A stretch of DNA of 64,000 nucleotides from a virus: positions 62,001 through 126,000 of IMG/VR virus record IMGVR_UViG_3300025930_000007, one strand, 5' to 3'. The position numbers and the translations under genes were made by a program. Shown here piece by piece: positions 30,943 through 40,024 of this stretch. The notes beneath the pieces were generated by a model, which saw only the letters and a list, made by a program, of their open reading frames with translations, was not told the DNA's origin and ran no database searches. The first letter of the stretch is position 1; every line of letters begins with the position of its first letter.

Positions 30943-30978
30943 ATGTGTGTATCCCGTTTACTCCTTGAGGGGGTGTAA
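30943..30978 (+). CDS. Possible 11-residue leader peptide
   Basis: An ATG 12 nt after the -10 box opens 11 codons (MCVSRLLLEGV) whose TAA overlaps the ATG at 30978 (TAATG), the arrangement of translational coupling. Its last codons form the ribosome site of the next gene. Confidence 0.35.
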   Translation: MCVSRLLLEGV

Positions 30979-31391
30979 TGGCGCAGCCCAGACCCACGAC
31001 ACGTCGGGTCAAGAAGAAGGAAGTTCGGGTCCCAACGACGACGACCATCAAGGTGTCTCGTCGGGTGATGAAACATATCGAAGCAAGCGCACTTCCAGAC
31101 GAATCCGTCGATGAGACGCTGAGGCGTCTCCTGAAACTTGCGACCAACGGCCATCCCAAGCCTCAGGGCCCTCTTCCCATGACGACCACCATCAAAGTTT
31201 CGAAGGTGGTCATGAGCCACATTCGGCAGAGCGCAAAGATCAAGGAATCCAGGGACATGACGCTCGGTCGCCTGCTCGGCATCGAGGCCGAGGACGGCAA
31301 TCTGCCTCGGGCTGCGTCTATCCCCAAGGGAATGGACCGGAAGTCCGTCAGCGTTCAACCCAAGGACGGGAATGTGCAGGTGAACGCATGA
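30978..31391 (+). CDS. Tandem ribbon-helix-helix-like protein
   Basis: 137 residues with two copies of a 32-residue unit: TTTIKVSRRVMKHIEASA...ETLRRLL (about 21-53) and TTTIKVSKVVMSHIRQSA...MTLGRLL (about 69-101). Strand plus two helices with these spacings fits ribbon-helix-helix DNA-binding folds, so one chain could form an intramolecular dimer. Basic N-terminus (RRVKKKEVR). Likely a repressor or DNA-organising protein. Overlaps the next gene by 4 nt. Confidence 0.72.
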   Translation: MAQPRPTTRRVKKKEVRVPTTTTIKVSRRVMKHIEASALPDESVDETLRRLLKLATNGHPKPQGPLPMTTTIKVSKVVMSHIRQSAKIKESRDMTLGRLLGIEAEDGNLPRAASIPKGMDRKSVSVQPKDGNVQVNA

Positions 31392-31897
31392 ACAAGTCTG
31401 GAAACGTTCGCCGCGAAGAAAAGGCCAAGGCCCAGGAAATCCCTCAATTCCAGGAGGGTGACGTCGTCAGCCTGACGGCCGCCGCCATCCGGCGGAGCGG
31501 CGCCGCGAACATGACGCCGAAGCTGCTCTACGAGATTGGGCATCCCAACGAGTTCGTGGTGTTCGACGTTTTCGATGACGACGAATACGGACCTTGCATC
31601 AGCTTGCTTCCGTGCTGTTCGATCTTCGAAGATCGGGGCAGCAACAACAAGAAGCGCTGCGGAGGCCACCCCGCGATCCATTTCGAGAAGAAGAGTCAGA
31701 AGCGCATGCCGAAGAAAGGCGACAAGTCCTCCTCGATCCATCTGCCCTTCATGCAGATGGCGCTGGCCGGCATCAACTGGGAGGAGGACGAGAGCAATCC
31801 GGCACTGAAGGCCCATATCTTAGGCAAGGAAGTCTCGCTGACGGGACCGATCGCAAAGATGCTGAAGCAACTCGCGGAAGACAATAACGTTCTCTAA
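31388..31897 (+). CDS. Hypothetical protein
   Basis: 169 residues, mixed alpha/beta. Central C-x2-C-like SLLPCCSIF and KKRCGGH segments might bind metal. Not recognised. Member of the operon 30978-33163. Confidence 0.7.
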   Translation: MNKSGNVRREEKAKAQEIPQFQEGDVVSLTAAAIRRSGAANMTPKLLYEIGHPNEFVVFDVFDDDEYGPCISLLPCCSIFEDRGSNNKKRCGGHPAIHFEKKSQKRMPKKGDKSSSIHLPFMQMALAGINWEEDESNPALKAHILGKEVSLTGPIAKMLKQLAEDNNVL

Positions 31898-31913
31898 GGA
31901 AGGAGAGGGGTTC

Positions 31914-32438
31914 ATGGCTGATCAAGATCCGGCAACCGCACATCCTGCGCCTCCGTCGATGGAGATCCCGAATTTCAAGTTTCCGGACGTCCAGCTTCTC
32001 GTCCAGGACCTCGCGCAGTCCCGCCGCGACCTCTTTGAGGAGCGGAAGAACAGCGCCAACAAGATCGCCGAGGAGCGTGAACGTTCCCGATGGGAGATCG
32101 AGCGCGTTCGTACCGAGCTCGGCGGCGACATCAAATCGCTGAACTCGGAGAACGAGGCGCTCGTCCGCGCGATCGGGCGCCTCCAAAGGGAGACGGACCG
32201 TCTTCGTGAAGAGAACGCCGTCCTGCGCCATGGTAAGACCAATGGCCACGTCGAAGAAAAGCCGGCTGAGAAGCCTGTGGAGAAGGTCGATGTCATGACT
32301 TCCTTCAATCGGCCTCCTGGTGGAACGAAAGTTCCTCTGGTGGCACAGGCATCGCCCATGCCGGTGAAGGTCATGCCTCCTCCTCAGATCATGGGCGCTG
32401 GCCCTCAGATCATCCAGCCTGGAGTCGGCCCCGTATGA
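31914..32438 (+). CDS. Coiled-coil protein
   Basis: 174 residues. A long coiled coil (about 30-110; RDLFEERKNSANKIAEERE, LNSENEALVRAIGRLQRET) and a Pro/Met-rich C-terminal tail. AAGGAGAGGGG before the ATG. Similar helical proteins at 33723 and 34131 suggest interacting partners. Function unknown. Confidence 0.75.
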   Translation: MADQDPATAHPAPPSMEIPNFKFPDVQLLVQDLAQSRRDLFEERKNSANKIAEERERSRWEIERVRTELGGDIKSLNSENEALVRAIGRLQRETDRLREENAVLRHGKTNGHVEEKPAEKPVEKVDVMTSFNRPPGGTKVPLVAQASPMPVKVMPPPQIMGAGPQIIQPGVGPV

Positions 32439-33163
32439 GCGAGGAACTGAAGGACGAATTCCCGGTAGACCGTTCCGGCCTGACGCAGCGTCCGGAAGAC
32501 TTCAAGTGCCTGATCGACATCGACGGCAAGCAGTTCGGGGCCGTGTTGACGGCCTTCAACCGCAAGTCCATGATCGCGCAGCTCCAGTTCCTGATGATCG
32601 TGAACCGGAAGCGGGTGGGAGGCTACGTCGTCCGGACCATTCCCCTGATTGAAGGGAGTTCGGGCGAGCTCATCGCGGCGGTCCCCGCGGGCTCCATGAT
32701 CGAGCAGATTGTCGCCAATACGCGCCTCAAGGACCCGGCGCCGAAGGACGTTCCTTCGGTTCAGCTTCCGCACTGGGACGTCTTCAAGGTCAAATCGAAG
32801 GATCCTGTCATGAACGAAACCGCCAAGAAGTTCATCCTGGAGATGGTCATCGACGGGATCGTCGAGAAGTTCCCGGTCACGGGGGCAAACGAGGATTCGG
32901 TGATCGCGCTCTTCACGGCCGCTCTCTGCTCCCAGATGCCGCGGATTAGCGGCTTCAATCTGTATGACGAGCAGGGTAAGATGGTAGCAAGCGTTCCGGC
33001 CATGATGTTCCTGGCGAAGCTGGCGGAACTGACGCCGCTGGGCAAGCAGCCAGCGGACCCCAAGGCCGCAGGCTGGCGGGCCCTTCCGGCGATCGCGCCG
33101 ACGTCGGAGCAGTGGCAGAAGGATATCGAGGCTGCGAAGAAAGCAGGTAAGAACTCGACCTAA
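32435..33163 (+). CDS. Hypothetical protein
   Basis: 242 residues, well-packed alpha/beta composition, no recognised domain. Strands CLIDIDGKQFGAVLTAF and GYVVRTIPLIEG alternate with helices. It overlaps the coiled-coil gene by 4 nt. High third-position G/C suggests good expression; it may be a structural protein. Confidence 0.75.
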   Translation: MSEELKDEFPVDRSGLTQRPEDFKCLIDIDGKQFGAVLTAFNRKSMIAQLQFLMIVNRKRVGGYVVRTIPLIEGSSGELIAAVPAGSMIEQIVANTRLKDPAPKDVPSVQLPHWDVFKVKSKDPVMNETAKKFILEMVIDGIVEKFPVTGANEDSVIALFTAALCSQMPRISGFNLYDEQGKMVASVPAMMFLAKLAELTPLGKQPADPKAAGWRALPAIAPTSEQWQKDIEAAKKAGKNST

Positions 33164-33360
33164 AAGATCCGTAGACCTTTCCCCGCCCCCGGAAAAGGTC
33201 TTTCCAAGGTACTCGGAGTGTCCAGCGTTCGGACTTGCCGCCCCAGGTCCTGCGCGTGGAGGCGGCGCGTTGCGCCGTATACCCATGATGGGGCTGCCGT
33301 GGAGGAAATGGCGGATTCCGGCTGTGGCTCACTGTAAGAACGGTTGCTGAGGGGGTTCGA
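33164..33360 (+). other. Structured intergenic stretch
   Basis: No ORF. Contains the hairpin AGACCTTT / AAAGGTCT (33173-33201), GTCC/GGAC near 33220 and CGGCGC-GTT-GCGCCG near 33266. The first hairpin could act as a weak terminator for the 30978 operon. No overall closing stem is seen. Confidence 0.35.
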
Positions 33361-33714
33361 GTGGATACGCTGGTCCGATTCCTGGTGATGTCCTTGGCGG
33401 TCTACGGCGCCGCGAATGCGATCGCGGTGCTGAAGGCCGGTTATCCGATCAGGAAGCTACTGGAGACTCTGGAGATCCAGGCGAAGAACAAGGCCGCCAA
33501 GGGGTTCTGGAGCTTCTGGAAGACGCTGTTCAAATGCCCGCCCTGCCTCTCCTTCTGGATCGGCATGGCTACATCGGTTTGGGTGATCTCCATCAGCCGC
33601 GGCCTGGTGGCCGAGTGGTGGATGGCGATGATCGTGGATGGCTTCATCGTCTGCGGGACGAGCTGGCTCATTCATGTCATTGCCGAGCGACTGAGCCATG
33701 GATTGGACCTGTAG
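33361..33714 (+). CDS. DUF1360-like membrane protein
   Basis: 117 residues starting GTG, with GAGGGGG upstream. Three hydrophobic segments (about 5-22, 62-80, 86-104) and CPPCLSFWIG (about 59-68), which resembles the CPxCxGFW-type motif of DUF1360 proteins found in spores and phages. Family call is tentative. Confidence 0.6.
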   Translation: MDTLVRFLVMSLAVYGAANAIAVLKAGYPIRKLLETLEIQAKNKAAKGFWSFWKTLFKCPPCLSFWIGMATSVWVISISRGLVAEWWMAMIVDGFIVCGTSWLIHVIAERLSHGLDL

Positions 33715-33722
33715 GAGCTAGC

Positions 33723-34124
33723 ATGGAAAGCGCGGCGCAGTCCAACGATCTCCCCAAGGACACGATGTTTCGTCCAGCCGGAGGAGTCTTCAAGCTGATC
33801 CCGCCGCCGCATCCCGCAAACAACAAGTTCAAGCCTTCAGGCGCGAGGGAAGTGAGTCTGGCCCCGGTAGCGCCCACCACTCCCACGGAGTTCGGCCATT
33901 TGGGGGTTCCCAAGGTCGCCGTACCTCCGGCTCCTCCCGCGCCGCCAGCCGTGCAGCCGACTCCATCCCCGGCGCTCGAGGGAGATGACGGGAAGATCAT
34001 CGCTCGGATGCAGAAGTTGCTCAGCATCGAGAAGCGGGCAGCCGAACTCGAGGAGGAGAACGACGTCCTCATCAAGATCGTGAACCGTCTGAAAGCAGAG
34101 AACGCCGCTCTCAGAGCAAAGTGA
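33723..34124 (+). CDS. Proline-rich coiled-coil protein
   Basis: 133 residues from the ATG at 33723. Pro/Ala-rich first 90 residues, then a C-terminal coiled coil (KRAAELEEENDVLIKIVNRL). The same design is repeated in the next gene, so the two probably arose by duplication and may form a heteromer. Confidence 0.72.
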   Translation: MESAAQSNDLPKDTMFRPAGGVFKLIPPPHPANNKFKPSGAREVSLAPVAPTTPTEFGHLGVPKVAVPPAPPAPPAVQPTPSPALEGDDGKIIARMQKLLSIEKRAAELEEENDVLIKIVNRLKAENAALRAK

Positions 34125-34130
34125 TAAGAC

Positions 34131-34424
34131 ATGGGGAATGCCGTGGCGGATTCGGTATCTGACCCGAATAACGATAAGCGGTTTCGTCTTCTTCAGGATG
34201 AAGAAGGAGCTCCGCCGTCGGCAAGTCCTCTCCCCAAAGGTGCTGGCCAGCCTCCATCCAAACCGCCGAAAGCGCCTCCGCTGGCCGCGATCCCGTCGCC
34301 TGATCCTAAGCAGCCGACCCCCTTGGAGATGCGAATCAAGGAACTGGAACAGGAAAACGAACAACTGGTCGGCGCTATCTACTACCTGCAGCAGCAGATC
34401 AAGGAACTTCGCGACTCCAAATAA
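34131..34424 (+). CDS. Proline-rich coiled-coil protein, second copy
   Basis: 97 residues: disordered Pro/Ser/Lys region followed by a C-terminal coiled coil (MRIKELEQENEQLVGAIYYL). Parallels the 33723 protein (EENDVLI versus QENEQLV). Starts 6 nt after it. Confidence 0.72.
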   Translation: MGNAVADSVSDPNNDKRFRLLQDEEGAPPSASPLPKGAGQPPSKPPKAPPLAAIPSPDPKQPTPLEMRIKELEQENEQLVGAIYYLQQQIKELRDSK

Positions 34425-34435
34425 GGATCAAGGCG

Positions 34436-35392
34436 ATGGACAATCCTGCGGCTGGCATCCGTGTGCTCGTGACTGGGGCGACCGGCTTCCTCGGGCAATT
34501 CGTTTGCCATGAATTGAAGGCTTTGGGATGCGAGATCATCAAGATCTCCCGTAGTAATGGCTTCAATCTGCTGCATGAAACCCAAGCGCTCACGGCAATC
34601 CTGACCACGAAGCCCCAGATCGTCATCCACCTGGCGGCCGCTACTCTGTATCCACCTGAGGAACAGGGTTCATCCTTCCGGGATAACCTCAAAATGGGGA
34701 TGAATGTTCTGGATGCCACGGTACTGGCGGGGGCAAAGTTCGTGACGGTGGCGCCGCGGTCGATCTATGCGCCGGCTCAGATGTTCGCTGGCTCGAAAAT
34801 GAAATCCATTCCAGAGACCTGTCTGCATGTCGGACCTCCTACGGATGGTCAGGGCGATGCTAAGAGGGCCCTTCTGACGGCCTGCACCCGGTACAACGCT
34901 CAATACAAGCTTCCCTACTCTTTCCTCGTGCTGTCGCCGCTCTACGGGCCCATGCAAATGGACTCGAACTTCGGGATTGGCTACCACACTGGTCTTGGGT
35001 TCATGGTGAAGTCGATCTTGGATCTGAGCACCGAGCCGGAATTCGCCTTCTCCGGATTCTCCGGCACGGAGGAGATCGAATCTCTCTTCATCCAGGATGC
35101 TGCAAAGGCGGTCGTGAAGGCTGCGCTCTCCCTGGATCATAGCGGGATCCTGAACATTGCCGGCGGCGAGATGATCGAGCGGAAGGCCATCTCCAAGATC
35201 ATTTCGGACGTGATCGAGTACAAAGGGAAGATCGACTTCGATACCAAGTCACCCAGCCAGGCTCTTCCCCTCTCCGGGGAGCTGGCTGAGAAGCTGATGG
35301 GATGGAAGCCTGTGACGCCGATCGCGGAAGGCCTTCGCGTGACGGTGGATTGGTATGCGGCGGACCGGGAATCCAGGGAGATCAAGGTATGA
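34436..35392 (+). CDS. NAD-dependent epimerase/dehydratase-like, catalytic Tyr absent
   Basis: 318 residues of the extended short-chain dehydrogenase fold. GATGFLG (about 16-22) binds NAD(P); VIHLAAA and NLKMGMNVLDA follow. The overall pattern (GPPTDGQGDAKRALL, YGPMQ) recalls GDP-L-fucose synthase, which would complete GDP-fucose synthesis with gmd. However, the catalytic Y-x3-K is Q-x3-K (QGDAK), and the expected SS before IYAP is PRS. It may be inactive, regulatory, or use another residue. First gene of the glycan operon; overlaps the next by 4 nt. Confidence 0.8.
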   Translation: MDNPAAGIRVLVTGATGFLGQFVCHELKALGCEIIKISRSNGFNLLHETQALTAILTTKPQIVIHLAAATLYPPEEQGSSFRDNLKMGMNVLDATVLAGAKFVTVAPRSIYAPAQMFAGSKMKSIPETCLHVGPPTDGQGDAKRALLTACTRYNAQYKLPYSFLVLSPLYGPMQMDSNFGIGYHTGLGFMVKSILDLSTEPEFAFSGFSGTEEIESLFIQDAAKAVVKAALSLDHSGILNIAGGEMIERKAISKIISDVIEYKGKIDFDTKSPSQALPLSGELAEKLMGWKPVTPIAEGLRVTVDWYAADRESREIKV

Positions 35393-36768
35393 TCGGCGGC
35401 GGCTTCAGCGGTAACTTTCCCAGGAAAGGGAACAACAAGAAAAAGACCGAGTCTACGCTCGGTCCTATCCAGGGCAAGGTAAACGCCCATGACAAGGCCA
35501 AGGCCTTTGTCGAACACACCCCACGGGTAGAACCTCCCAATCAGCCACATGGACCTCAGTTCACGGATAACGGGCCCAGGGTAATTGCCAATACCAGCAC
35601 CGAACGGGTTCATGGGCAGCCCGAGGTGGTCACCCCGATCGTTCAGATTCCGAGTGAAGTGGTCTGGAACGGCATCATTCATGGCGTTTCCGGCTACTCG
35701 AAAGCAAACCGTGAGATCGTCAAGCGTCTCGATTCCGTCATGAAGGTCCGTTTCAGTCCTGAGATGCACTTTCTTAGTCCAGAAGCTGATGAGGAATCGA
35801 AGCAGATCTGGAGTTCCCACAAATGGGATCGGCCTTCTCCCACTGCTCCGCGGGTGACATTCCTTCCACCCAGGAAAGAGCCCAAGGCGGCTCATCGCAT
35901 CATCTACACGATGATGGAAACGGAGATCGTGCATGCGGACATGATCCGTCTGATGAATGAGAACTACGAGGAGTGCTGGACTCCGACGCATTGGAACGGA
36001 CAGACCTTCCGACAGAGCGGTCTGAGGCTTCCGATCAACGTTATGCCGCTCGGAGTGGATCCAGCCGTCTATTCTCCGAGTCTGCCGGCCAGGATGCCGC
36101 AGGCTACGCTCATGTCGACTCATGAATATGGGAAGTCGGAAATCCCGTCCGGATTCATCTTCTGCTACGTCTTCCAACCTTCGCTTCGCAAGGGTTTGGA
36201 CTTCCTCCTCTCGGCCTTCGAAGAGGCCTTCTTTGCAGACCAGGAAGTGGGCCTGCTCCTGGGGACGACTGCCTATGCTCTCCAAGGCACCGGAATGCTT
36301 CCGAATCGGGATCTCAAGACCAGGGTCTGGGCTCTGCAAGGGAAATATACCGAACGTGATCTTGCGGGCATGTATCGTGCCTGCAAAGTCTACGTCTGCA
36401 CGTCACGCGGGGAAGGCTGGAATCTGCCGCTCTGCGAGGCTGCGGCCTGCGGCCTTCCGGTGATCGCACCAAGGACCTCCGTTCATCCGGAGCTCATTCC
36501 TTCCGGGTATGGCCTCTTCTTCGACCAGGACGAATATCGAGTCTTCCCGGAGGCCAAGAAGATCAGTCCATGGTTTGACGGAATCCCATTCCCCGAGTAC
36601 GGGGTCAACTCGAAGAGGACATTGATCGAGATTCTGAGGACGATCAGGAAGGAATATAGCACGGCGCAGACTATGGCCAAGCGGTACAGCGCCTATGTCA
36701 GATCGAAGTATACCTGGGGAACGAGCGCCCGGATCATTGGAGACCGGCTTAAAGCCATCGGATCATGA
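35389..36768 (+). CDS. Glycosyltransferase family 4-like
   Basis: 459 residues from the ATG at 35389. A disordered Lys/Pro-rich N-terminus of about 75 residues, then a GT-B fold with FCYVFQPSLRKGLDFLLSAFEEAF, YRACKVYVCTSRGEGWNLPLCEAAACGLPVI (key E-x7-E region) near 345-375, as in GT4 retaining enzymes. Transfers a sugar from a nucleotide donor. The unusual N-terminal extension may target it to a partner. Overlaps both neighbours by 4 nt. Confidence 0.88.
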   Translation: MIGGGFSGNFPRKGNNKKKTESTLGPIQGKVNAHDKAKAFVEHTPRVEPPNQPHGPQFTDNGPRVIANTSTERVHGQPEVVTPIVQIPSEVVWNGIIHGVSGYSKANREIVKRLDSVMKVRFSPEMHFLSPEADEESKQIWSSHKWDRPSPTAPRVTFLPPRKEPKAAHRIIYTMMETEIVHADMIRLMNENYEECWTPTHWNGQTFRQSGLRLPINVMPLGVDPAVYSPSLPARMPQATLMSTHEYGKSEIPSGFIFCYVFQPSLRKGLDFLLSAFEEAFFADQEVGLLLGTTAYALQGTGMLPNRDLKTRVWALQGKYTERDLAGMYRACKVYVCTSRGEGWNLPLCEAAACGLPVIAPRTSVHPELIPSGYGLFFDQDEYRVFPEAKKISPWFDGIPFPEYGVNSKRTLIEILRTIRKEYSTAQTMAKRYSAYVRSKYTWGTSARIIGDRLKAIGS

Positions 36769-37511
36769 TCACAACTCTCGGCATTCCGGTGCTTAACCGC
36801 GGAGATTTTCTACTCCGCTGCGTGACGAGCGTCGATCATCCGGTCGAGAATCTCGTCATCATCAACAACAGCGAAGGAAAGAATGCCCAGGTCACTGCTG
36901 CCTGTTCCCAGATCGAACGTCGGGAGATCGCGAACGCCTCTCTGTTCGACAACATCAAGATCGAGACCAAGAAGAATCTTGGCTGCGGTCCCTCCTGGAA
37001 TTACATCTTCAAGAATAACCCGGGTCCTTGGCTGATCAGTGGTAGCGACATCATGTTCCTTCCGGGATCTTTGGCATTGCTGGATGACGTCATCGAAAGG
37101 AACCCGGATGCCGGCATGGTGATGGCTGACGGCTACAACGTCTTCCTCATGACGCCGAAGGCCCTGGAGCTCGTGGGCTACCTCGACGAGAACTTCTATC
37201 CCGCCTACTACGAGGATTGCGACCACTGGCGCCGTACGGTCCTATCGGGCATCAAAGCGGTTGGGGTACCGGGATTCAAGCATATCCATGGGGAGATCGG
37301 AGATCCTCATGGCGGATCCAGCACCGTGCGTTCTGATCCCGAGCTCAATCGGAAGAATGGGATCACCACCCAGAACAACCATGATTATTACGTTCGGAAG
37401 TGGGGAGGAGAACCTTCGAAGGAGAAGTTCCCGACTCCCTACAACAAGCCTGTCGGGATGACCTTCTGGGAACTTGATCAGGTTCATCGGCAGAAAAACG
37501 ACATCTGGTAA
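36765..37511 (+). CDS. Glycosyltransferase family 2-like
   Basis: 248 residues, GT-A fold. TTLGIPVLNRGDFLLRCVTSV start, GCGPSWNYIF, a metal-binding DxD equivalent GSDIMFLPGSL (about 96) and YYEDCDHWRR (about 145). Probable sugar transferase for the phage or host glycan. Overlaps the upstream gene by 4 nt. Confidence 0.83.
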   Translation: MITTLGIPVLNRGDFLLRCVTSVDHPVENLVIINNSEGKNAQVTAACSQIERREIANASLFDNIKIETKKNLGCGPSWNYIFKNNPGPWLISGSDIMFLPGSLALLDDVIERNPDAGMVMADGYNVFLMTPKALELVGYLDENFYPAYYEDCDHWRRTVLSGIKAVGVPGFKHIHGEIGDPHGGSSTVRSDPELNRKNGITTQNNHDYYVRKWGGEPSKEKFPTPYNKPVGMTFWELDQVHRQKNDIW

Positions 37512-37515
37512 GAAC

Positions 37516-38493
37516 ATGAGAATGCTCGTCACCGGCGCCGCAGGCTTCATCGGCTCTCAATTCGTTCGGACGGTCTTCTCCGAGAGCCCATCGGACAACG
37601 TGACGGTACTCGACGCGCTCACCTATGCCGGCAATCCTGAGAACCTCAAGGAGTTGGAGAAGAATCCCCGGTATCGGTTCGTCGAAGGCTCGATCGGCGA
37701 TGCCGCGCTGATCGAGAAGATCATCGTGGACGACAAGATCGAAGGAGTTGTCAATTTTGCGGCCGAAAGCCATGTCGACCGGAGCTTGGCCGGCGGTGCC
37801 GTGGTCTTTGCTAGGACAAACTTTGAAGGGACCGTGACTCTGCTCGAGGCGTGCAAGAAACTCAAAGTCAAGCGGTTCCTCCAGGTCTCGACGGATGAGG
37901 TCTACGGGTCGATCGACGGAAAGGGCTTCTTCGCCGAAACGTCGCCGCTTCATCCGAACAATCCCTATTCGGCCGCCAAAGCCGCGGCTGACCTCATGGT
38001 CCAGACCTATGTCCATTCCTTCGGGTTGGATGCAGTGATCACCCGTAGCACGAATAACTATGGTCCTCGCCAGTATCCTGAGAAGTTCATTCCCGTCTGC
38101 GTCTCTAATGCCTTAGCCAATAAGAGCTGCCCGGTCTACGGGGACGGAAAACAGGTCCGCGATTGGCTGCACGTCGAGGACAATTGCCGCGGCATCCTGC
38201 TCGCTCTACAGAAGGGCCGTGCCGGTGAGGTCTATAACCTTGGAGGCATGAATGAGCGGACAAACATTGAAGTGGTCCAGAAGATCCTAGGCATTCTCGG
38301 GAAGCATGATTACCTGATTGAATACGTCACGGATCGTCCTGGACATGATCGGCGCTATGCCGTGTCGATCCTGAAGGCCTCCAAAGAGCTCGGTTGGGAA
38401 CCCGGGGTCGACTTCGAATGGGGCCTCCGGAACACCGTCAACTGGTATCAGGTGAACGAGGACTGGATCGCCTCGTCAAGGCTCCGCAAATGA
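37516..38493 (+). CDS. rfbB: dTDP-glucose 4,6-dehydratase
   Basis: 325 residues from the ATG at 37516. GAAGFIGSQF (8-17), NFAAESHVDRS (about 78-88), STDEVYG (about 125-131) and YSAAKA (Y-x3-K, about 153-157) are intact, and NNYGPRQYPEKFIP is diagnostic. Produces dTDP-4-keto-6-deoxyglucose from the RfbA product. rfbC/rfbD are not in the window, so the final sugar is unknown. No strong Shine-Dalgarno; translational coupling is likely. Confidence 0.95.
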   Translation: MRMLVTGAAGFIGSQFVRTVFSESPSDNVTVLDALTYAGNPENLKELEKNPRYRFVEGSIGDAALIEKIIVDDKIEGVVNFAAESHVDRSLAGGAVVFARTNFEGTVTLLEACKKLKVKRFLQVSTDEVYGSIDGKGFFAETSPLHPNNPYSAAKAAADLMVQTYVHSFGLDAVITRSTNNYGPRQYPEKFIPVCVSNALANKSCPVYGDGKQVRDWLHVEDNCRGILLALQKGRAGEVYNLGGMNERTNIEVVQKILGILGKHDYLIEYVTDRPGHDRRYAVSILKASKELGWEPGVDFEWGLRNTVNWYQVNEDWIASSRLRK

Positions 38494-39497
38494 GATTGGG
38501 CCTGGTGGGCTGGGCCTCCGATACCGGCGTGGGGATGGAACTGCGCGATGCGCTGCGCTACCTTCCTGTCACGGCCGTTTTCTATCTGGACCATCCAGGT
38601 AAGCCTCCATCCATCGATTTCAAGGGGAAGACTCAAGGTTCTTCCAATCTGCTGCCCAAGATGAATGCCTTTCTCGAGGAGAATCAGATCGACACGATTC
38701 TCTCCTGGGAGACGCCGGGAGTTTGGGAATTCCCGGCTCTGTGGCAGGCCAAAGGGATTCGCTGGTTCTGCGTCGCGCACTATGACTGGTTCGCTCCCAA
38801 GCAAATTCCCGCCTGGAAGATGGCCAGGATCATCGCTCCATTTGGGCAGGCCGGCCTTGGCCTCCGGATGATCTATGGCCTGGAATCCACGACGTTGAGC
38901 GTTCCGGTTGACCTTGAGAGACTTCCCTTCAGGGAACGCCATAAAGCGGAACGCTTCGTGACGGTCTATGGGCATGGGGGTCCTGGCGATCGCCGTTCCA
39001 TCGTGCAGCTCATGGAAGCTTGGAGGCTGATGGGAGATCAGGCTCCTCCCCTCCTCATCCGGGCCCAGAAGGTCATCAAGGAACTGGAAGGCGGTCTTCC
39101 CGCGAACGTGACCGTGCACTTCGAGAATCTACTCAAAGCCTCAGACCTTTACGCAGACTCAGACGTTGCGCTGCTGCCTTCGAAATATGAAGGGGTTGGT
39201 CTTTCATTGATCGAAGCGCAGGCCTGCGGACTCCCCGTCATCACGACGGATATGGAACCCATGAGGTCGATTGCCCCGGATTACTTGGTCAGTGGAGACG
39301 TCGGGAAAATCGAGATCATGCAGCACCATTGGGTCGCGACCTGTACGGCGCATCCTGCAGCGATCGCGGAAAAGGTAAAGGCCTTCGTTCACCAGGACAT
39401 CAGCGAGGCATCGAGAATGGCCCGCTTTCGTGCCCAGGAGAAGTTCTCTTGGGCGGTATTGAAGGATCAATGGATCAGCTTTCTGGAGCAGCCATGA
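38490..39497 (+). CDS. GT-B glycosyltransferase (GT4-like)
   Basis: 335 residues from the ATG at 38490. N-terminal GWASDTGVGMELRDALRYL, and C-terminal ALLPSKYEGVGLSLIEAQACGLPVI (about 228-252) with the E-x7-E signature of retaining GT4 enzymes. Overlaps rfbB and the next gene by 4 nt each. Confidence 0.86.
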   Translation: MRLGLVGWASDTGVGMELRDALRYLPVTAVFYLDHPGKPPSIDFKGKTQGSSNLLPKMNAFLEENQIDTILSWETPGVWEFPALWQAKGIRWFCVAHYDWFAPKQIPAWKMARIIAPFGQAGLGLRMIYGLESTTLSVPVDLERLPFRERHKAERFVTVYGHGGPGDRRSIVQLMEAWRLMGDQAPPLLIRAQKVIKELEGGLPANVTVHFENLLKASDLYADSDVALLPSKYEGVGLSLIEAQACGLPVITTDMEPMRSIAPDYLVSGDVGKIEIMQHHWVATCTAHPAAIAEKVKAFVHQDISEASRMARFRAQEKFSWAVLKDQWISFLEQP

Positions 39498-40024
39498 AAT
39501 ACACCTTGGAACATGCAAAGCGCGGCACAGACATCCATCAGCATCTCGTGACTCTGCATGACCTGGTGACGTCGATCCGAGCCCAGCTTGTTCTTGAGCT
39601 CGGGGTCAATACCGGCGAAAGCACGATCGCTCTTCTCGAAGCCGTTCATGCGACGGGAGGTACGCTGATATCCGTGGATCAGCAGGATCTTCCCCAGACG
39701 AGGCCCATGCTCGAGAGATATGGCCTGACGGGGAAGTGGCAATTCCACCTGAGCGATGACATCACGTTTGGCCTGGCATGGCCGAAGGATAAGAAGGCGG
39801 ACCTGATTTTCGTGGATACTTCCCATCAGTACGAGCACACGAAAAAAGAAATCGAGATCTACGAACCTATCCTCAGGCCGGGCGGCATCATGGTATTCCA
39901 CGATACCGTCACCTTCTACGACGGTGTCCAGAAGCCCATCAACGAGTTCCTGAAGACGCACAAATGGCCCTATGAGAATAAGCCCAATTGCAACGGGCTT
40001 GGAATACTTAGGAAGCCCGCATGA
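39494..40024 (+). CDS. Class I SAM methyltransferase (Methyltransf_24-like)
   Basis: 176 residues from the ATG at 39494. Motif I VLELGVNTGESTIAL (about 34-48), GGTLISVDQQ, LIFVDTSHQYEHTKKEIEIY and GGIMVFHDT (about 134-142), typical of sugar or small-molecule O-methyltransferases. Its place in the glycan operon suggests sugar methylation. Confidence 0.86.
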   Translation: MKYTLEHAKRGTDIHQHLVTLHDLVTSIRAQLVLELGVNTGESTIALLEAVHATGGTLISVDQQDLPQTRPMLERYGLTGKWQFHLSDDITFGLAWPKDKKADLIFVDTSHQYEHTKKEIEIYEPILRPGGIMVFHDTVTFYDGVQKPINEFLKTHKWPYENKPNCNGLGILRKPA

